A model generated the notes under the pieces. It worked only from the letters and a program-made list of their open reading frames with translations. It made no database searches and was not told where the DNA came from. Position numbers and translations under genes: made by a program. Shown here in pieces: positions 62,082 to 64,000 of a DNA stretch of 64,000 bases. Source of the stretch: Oscillospiraceae bacterium (GTDB lineage: Bacteria; Bacillota; Clostridia; Oscillospirales; Oscillospiraceae); the NCBI GenBank assembly GCA_009777775.1, contig WRLE01000001.1:186001-250000 (forward strand), written 5' to 3'. The number at the start of each line of letters is the position of its first letter. The first letter of the stretch is position 1.

Positions 62082-64000
62082 ATGACAAGGATTGAATTTG
62101 AAAAGGAATTTATTAACCTACGCACAGAGGCAATAGCTTGTGATTTTCTACATTTAAACGAAGTTCAAAGAAATGCCGCACTGACAACACAAGGTGCTCT
62201 TCTCCTACTTGCAGGAGCTGGTAGTGGCAAAACAACAGTGCTAATAAATCGAATAGCTAATATTTTGAAATACGGCAGCGCATCGGATAGTGACTTTGTA
62301 CCATCTCATATAAATGACGATGACCTCGCATTTTTGAAAAATTATATACAAGAAAGAAAAAATAGTGTAAAAAGCTCAACCGATGATTCATATAATACTG
62401 ATTTATATATCGCTTCTGATGAAATAATGCAAAGAGTGATTGACTTATGTTCGATAGATCCCACTCCTCCCTGGCGTATCATTGCTATTACTTTCACAAA
62501 TAAAGCTGCAAGGGAATTAAAGGAACGTCTTGAGAGAATGCTAGGTTCCCAATCGGAAGATATATGGGCTATGACTTTTCATTCTGCTTGCTCTAGAATT
62601 CTTCGATCTCATATCGATTATTTAGGTTATAGTCGAGATTTTACAATTTATGATACAGCCGACACAATATCATTAATGAAGCGTATACAAAAAGACCTTG
62701 ATATAGACGACCGTATAATGCATCATAGAACAATTCTTAATTACATCAGCCAAAGTAAAGACCAAATGCTAATGGCGGATGATTTTTATTATGAAATTGA
62801 AAAATCAGGAGATATACGCCAGAAGCTAGTTGCTAGGGCATATTTGGAATATGAAAATAGAATGAAAGCTTCCAATGCACTGGATTTTGATGATTTAATA
62901 CTTTTGACAGTGCGTTTGCTGCAGGAAAATACTGAAGTATTGCATCTATATCAAAATCGTTTCAAATATGTTTTAATTGATGAATACCAAGATACGAATT
63001 ATTTGCAATATTTACTGGCATCAGCACTAGCAGGTGGACATGGTAATATATGTGTTGTTGGCGACGATGACCAAAGCATATATAAATTTCGTGGTGCCAC
63101 TATTGAAAACATACTTAGTTTCGAAAACAATTTCAAAAATGCAAAAACAATCCGACTGGAGCAAAATTACCGCTCAACAGCGAATATACTAAAAGCTGCG
63201 GGCGATGTCATACGCAACAATAAAGGACGTAAAGGTAAGGAGCTTTGGACAAATAACGAAGCTGGAACACTGCCTGAACTTCATATAGTATCTGATGAAA
63301 GAGCTGAGGCTTCCTTGGTGGCAGATATGATTATTGAAAGCGTTGCCCAAGGGCAAGCTTGGCAAGATCATGCTATTTTATATCGCATGAATGCCCAGTC
63401 TAATCAATTTGAGACAGCTTTTAAAAGGGCAGGTATCCCCTATCGGGTTATTGGTGGAACAGGTTTTTATGAAAGAGCAGAAATAAAAGATATGCTCGCC
63501 TATTTATGTGTAATAAACAACCCGAATGATGATATACGACTTTTGAGGATTATAAATAAGCCCCCACGTGGAATCGGTAACACAACAATAGCCCGCTTGA
63601 CGGAGCTTGCGGCAGATATGGGAACAACATTATTTGAAACGATATATCATTCTGCTCGAAACGAAGAGTTGAAATCAGCTGCTGGACGCTTACATATTTT
63701 TGCTGATATGATTATCCAGTTGCAAGAAGCCGCTAGAAACACGCCTCTGGATGAACTATATGACCTGCTTCTGAACTTAAGTGGTTATGCGAAAATGCTC
63801 AGTGATAAGGATACAATAGAAAATGCCACCCGATTGGAAAATGTGCGGGAGCTCAAGACGAATATTTTAAGTTTTATGAGGGAATACGATAATGAAGGCA
63901 CACTATTCGACTTCCTTAGCGAAACCGCCCTTTACACAGATCAGGACCAAGATGATAATGAAATAGACAGAGTAAATATTATGACCATGCATAGTGCAAA
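62082..64000 (+). CDS. pcrA: PcrA/UvrD-family ATP-dependent DNA helicase (3' end outside window)
   Basis: At least 639 residues, running off the right edge. Superfamily 1A motifs in order: Q-motif region LNEVQRNAAL, Walker A LAGAGSGKTTVL, Ia ITFTNKAARELKER, II LIDEYQDTN, III VVGDDDQSIYKFRGA, IV RLEQNYRST, V-type VNIMTMHSA at the edge. AAAGGAAG precedes the ATG. An insert of ~60 residues (about 67-125) between Walker A and motif Ia is longer and more polar than in B. subtilis PcrA. Repairs and restarts DNA replication; displaces RecA in relatives. Confidence 0.93.
   Translation, partial: MTRIEFEKEFINLRTEAIACDFLHLNEVQRNAALTTQGALLLLAGAGSGKTTVLINRIANILKYGSASDSDFVPSHINDDDLAFLKNYIQERKNSVKSSTDDSYNTDLYIASDEIMQRVIDLCSIDPTPPWRIIAITFTNKAARELKERLERMLGSQSEDIWAMTFHSACSRILRSHIDYLGYSRDFTIYDTADTISLMKRIQKDLDIDDRIMHHRTILNYISQSKDQMLMADDFYYEIEKSGDIRQKLVARAYLEYENRMKASNALDFDDLILLTVRLLQENTEVLHLYQNRFKYVLIDEYQDTNYLQYLLASALAGGHGNICVVGDDDQSIYKFRGATIENILSFENNFKNAKTIRLEQNYRSTANILKAAGDVIRNNKGRKGKELWTNNEAGTLPELHIVSDERAEASLVADMIIESVAQGQAWQDHAILYRMNAQSNQFETAFKRAGIPYRVIGGTGFYERAEIKDMLAYLCVINNPNDDIRLLRIINKPPRGIGNTTIARLTELAADMGTTLFETIYHSARNEELKSAAGRLHIFADMIIQLQEAARNTPLDELYDLLLNLSGYAKMLSDKDTIENATRLENVRELKTNILSFMREYDNEGTLFDFLSETALYTDQDQDDNEIDRVNIMTMHSA

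Overview
This 64 kb window looks like a chromosomal segment of a low-GC Firmicute of class Clostridia, probably uncultured or gut-associated. The pointers are the IspH-S1 fusion, a GerW/YtfJ-type sporulation protein, a DUF1836 regulator, the CdaA-CdaR pair, the trigger factor-clpP-clpX-lon-engB order, the scpA-scpB block and clostridial Shine-Dalgarno sites. No rRNA, tRNA, CRISPR array or insertion sequence was recognised. Two genes run off the ends: a DUF5685 protein on the left and a PcrA/UvrD helicase on the right.

Layout. (1) 1-34.4 kb is almost all on the minus strand and is mostly housekeeping: c-di-AMP synthesis (cdaA-cdaR), isoprenoid genes (ispF, ispD, ispH), CarD, a chemoreceptor on the plus strand, plsC, cmk, a flavoprotein, rluB, gerW, DUF2953, scpB-scpA, an M50 protease, engB, lon, clpX, clpP, tig, a phosphoesterase, thrC, yraN, rnhB, rbgA, lepB and rplS. 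A palindromic GC-rich repeat recurs four times between 25.3 and 30.6 kb. (2) 30.5-36.1 kb reads as one bacteriocin transcription unit: two double-glycine peptides, two small membrane proteins (immunity candidates), a C39-peptidase ABC exporter, an HlyD-type adaptor and a secreted TolC-like coiled-coil protein. (3) 36.2-52.8 kb is an accessory island. It holds a tyrosine recombinase next to a 28-bp inverted repeat, a YafQ/DinJ toxin-antitoxin pair, a Panacea-domain antitoxin with a putative toxin, a C5 cytosine methyltransferase preceded by a 53-codon ORF, an M28 peptidase, a DUF3267 protein, and seven full-length CPBP (Abi) intramembrane-protease paralogues with at least two recognisable decayed copies. 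(4) 52.8-57 kb carries a split HipA-like pair (HipS-like plus HipT-like with a degraded catalytic loop and an RGG-rich insert), a rhomboid-fold protein lacking the serine motif, and an extracytoplasmic beta-propeller. (5) 57-64 kb returns to core genes: rpsU, a DUF1836 regulator, rplJ-rplL with an L10 leader, a family-4 uracil-DNA glycosylase, a GNAT acetyltransferase and pcrA.

How the parts may work together. The best candidate for an unusual system is the CPBP array downstream of the bacteriocin cluster. CPBP proteins of the PlnI/SkkI type are known bacteriocin immunity proteins, so the array may be an expanded, recombining set of immunity proteases. One copy (51587-52468) has lost the conserved motif-2 histidine, one is a nonsense-mutated mosaic of two neighbours, and one survives only as the EExxxR motif. 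A second theme is long low-complexity charged tails on ordinary proteins: S1 and L10 (acidic), trigger factor (Lys/Ala/Ser/Thr, histone-like) and signal peptidase (acidic N-terminus). All functional calls come from reading motifs by eye; no database search was run.
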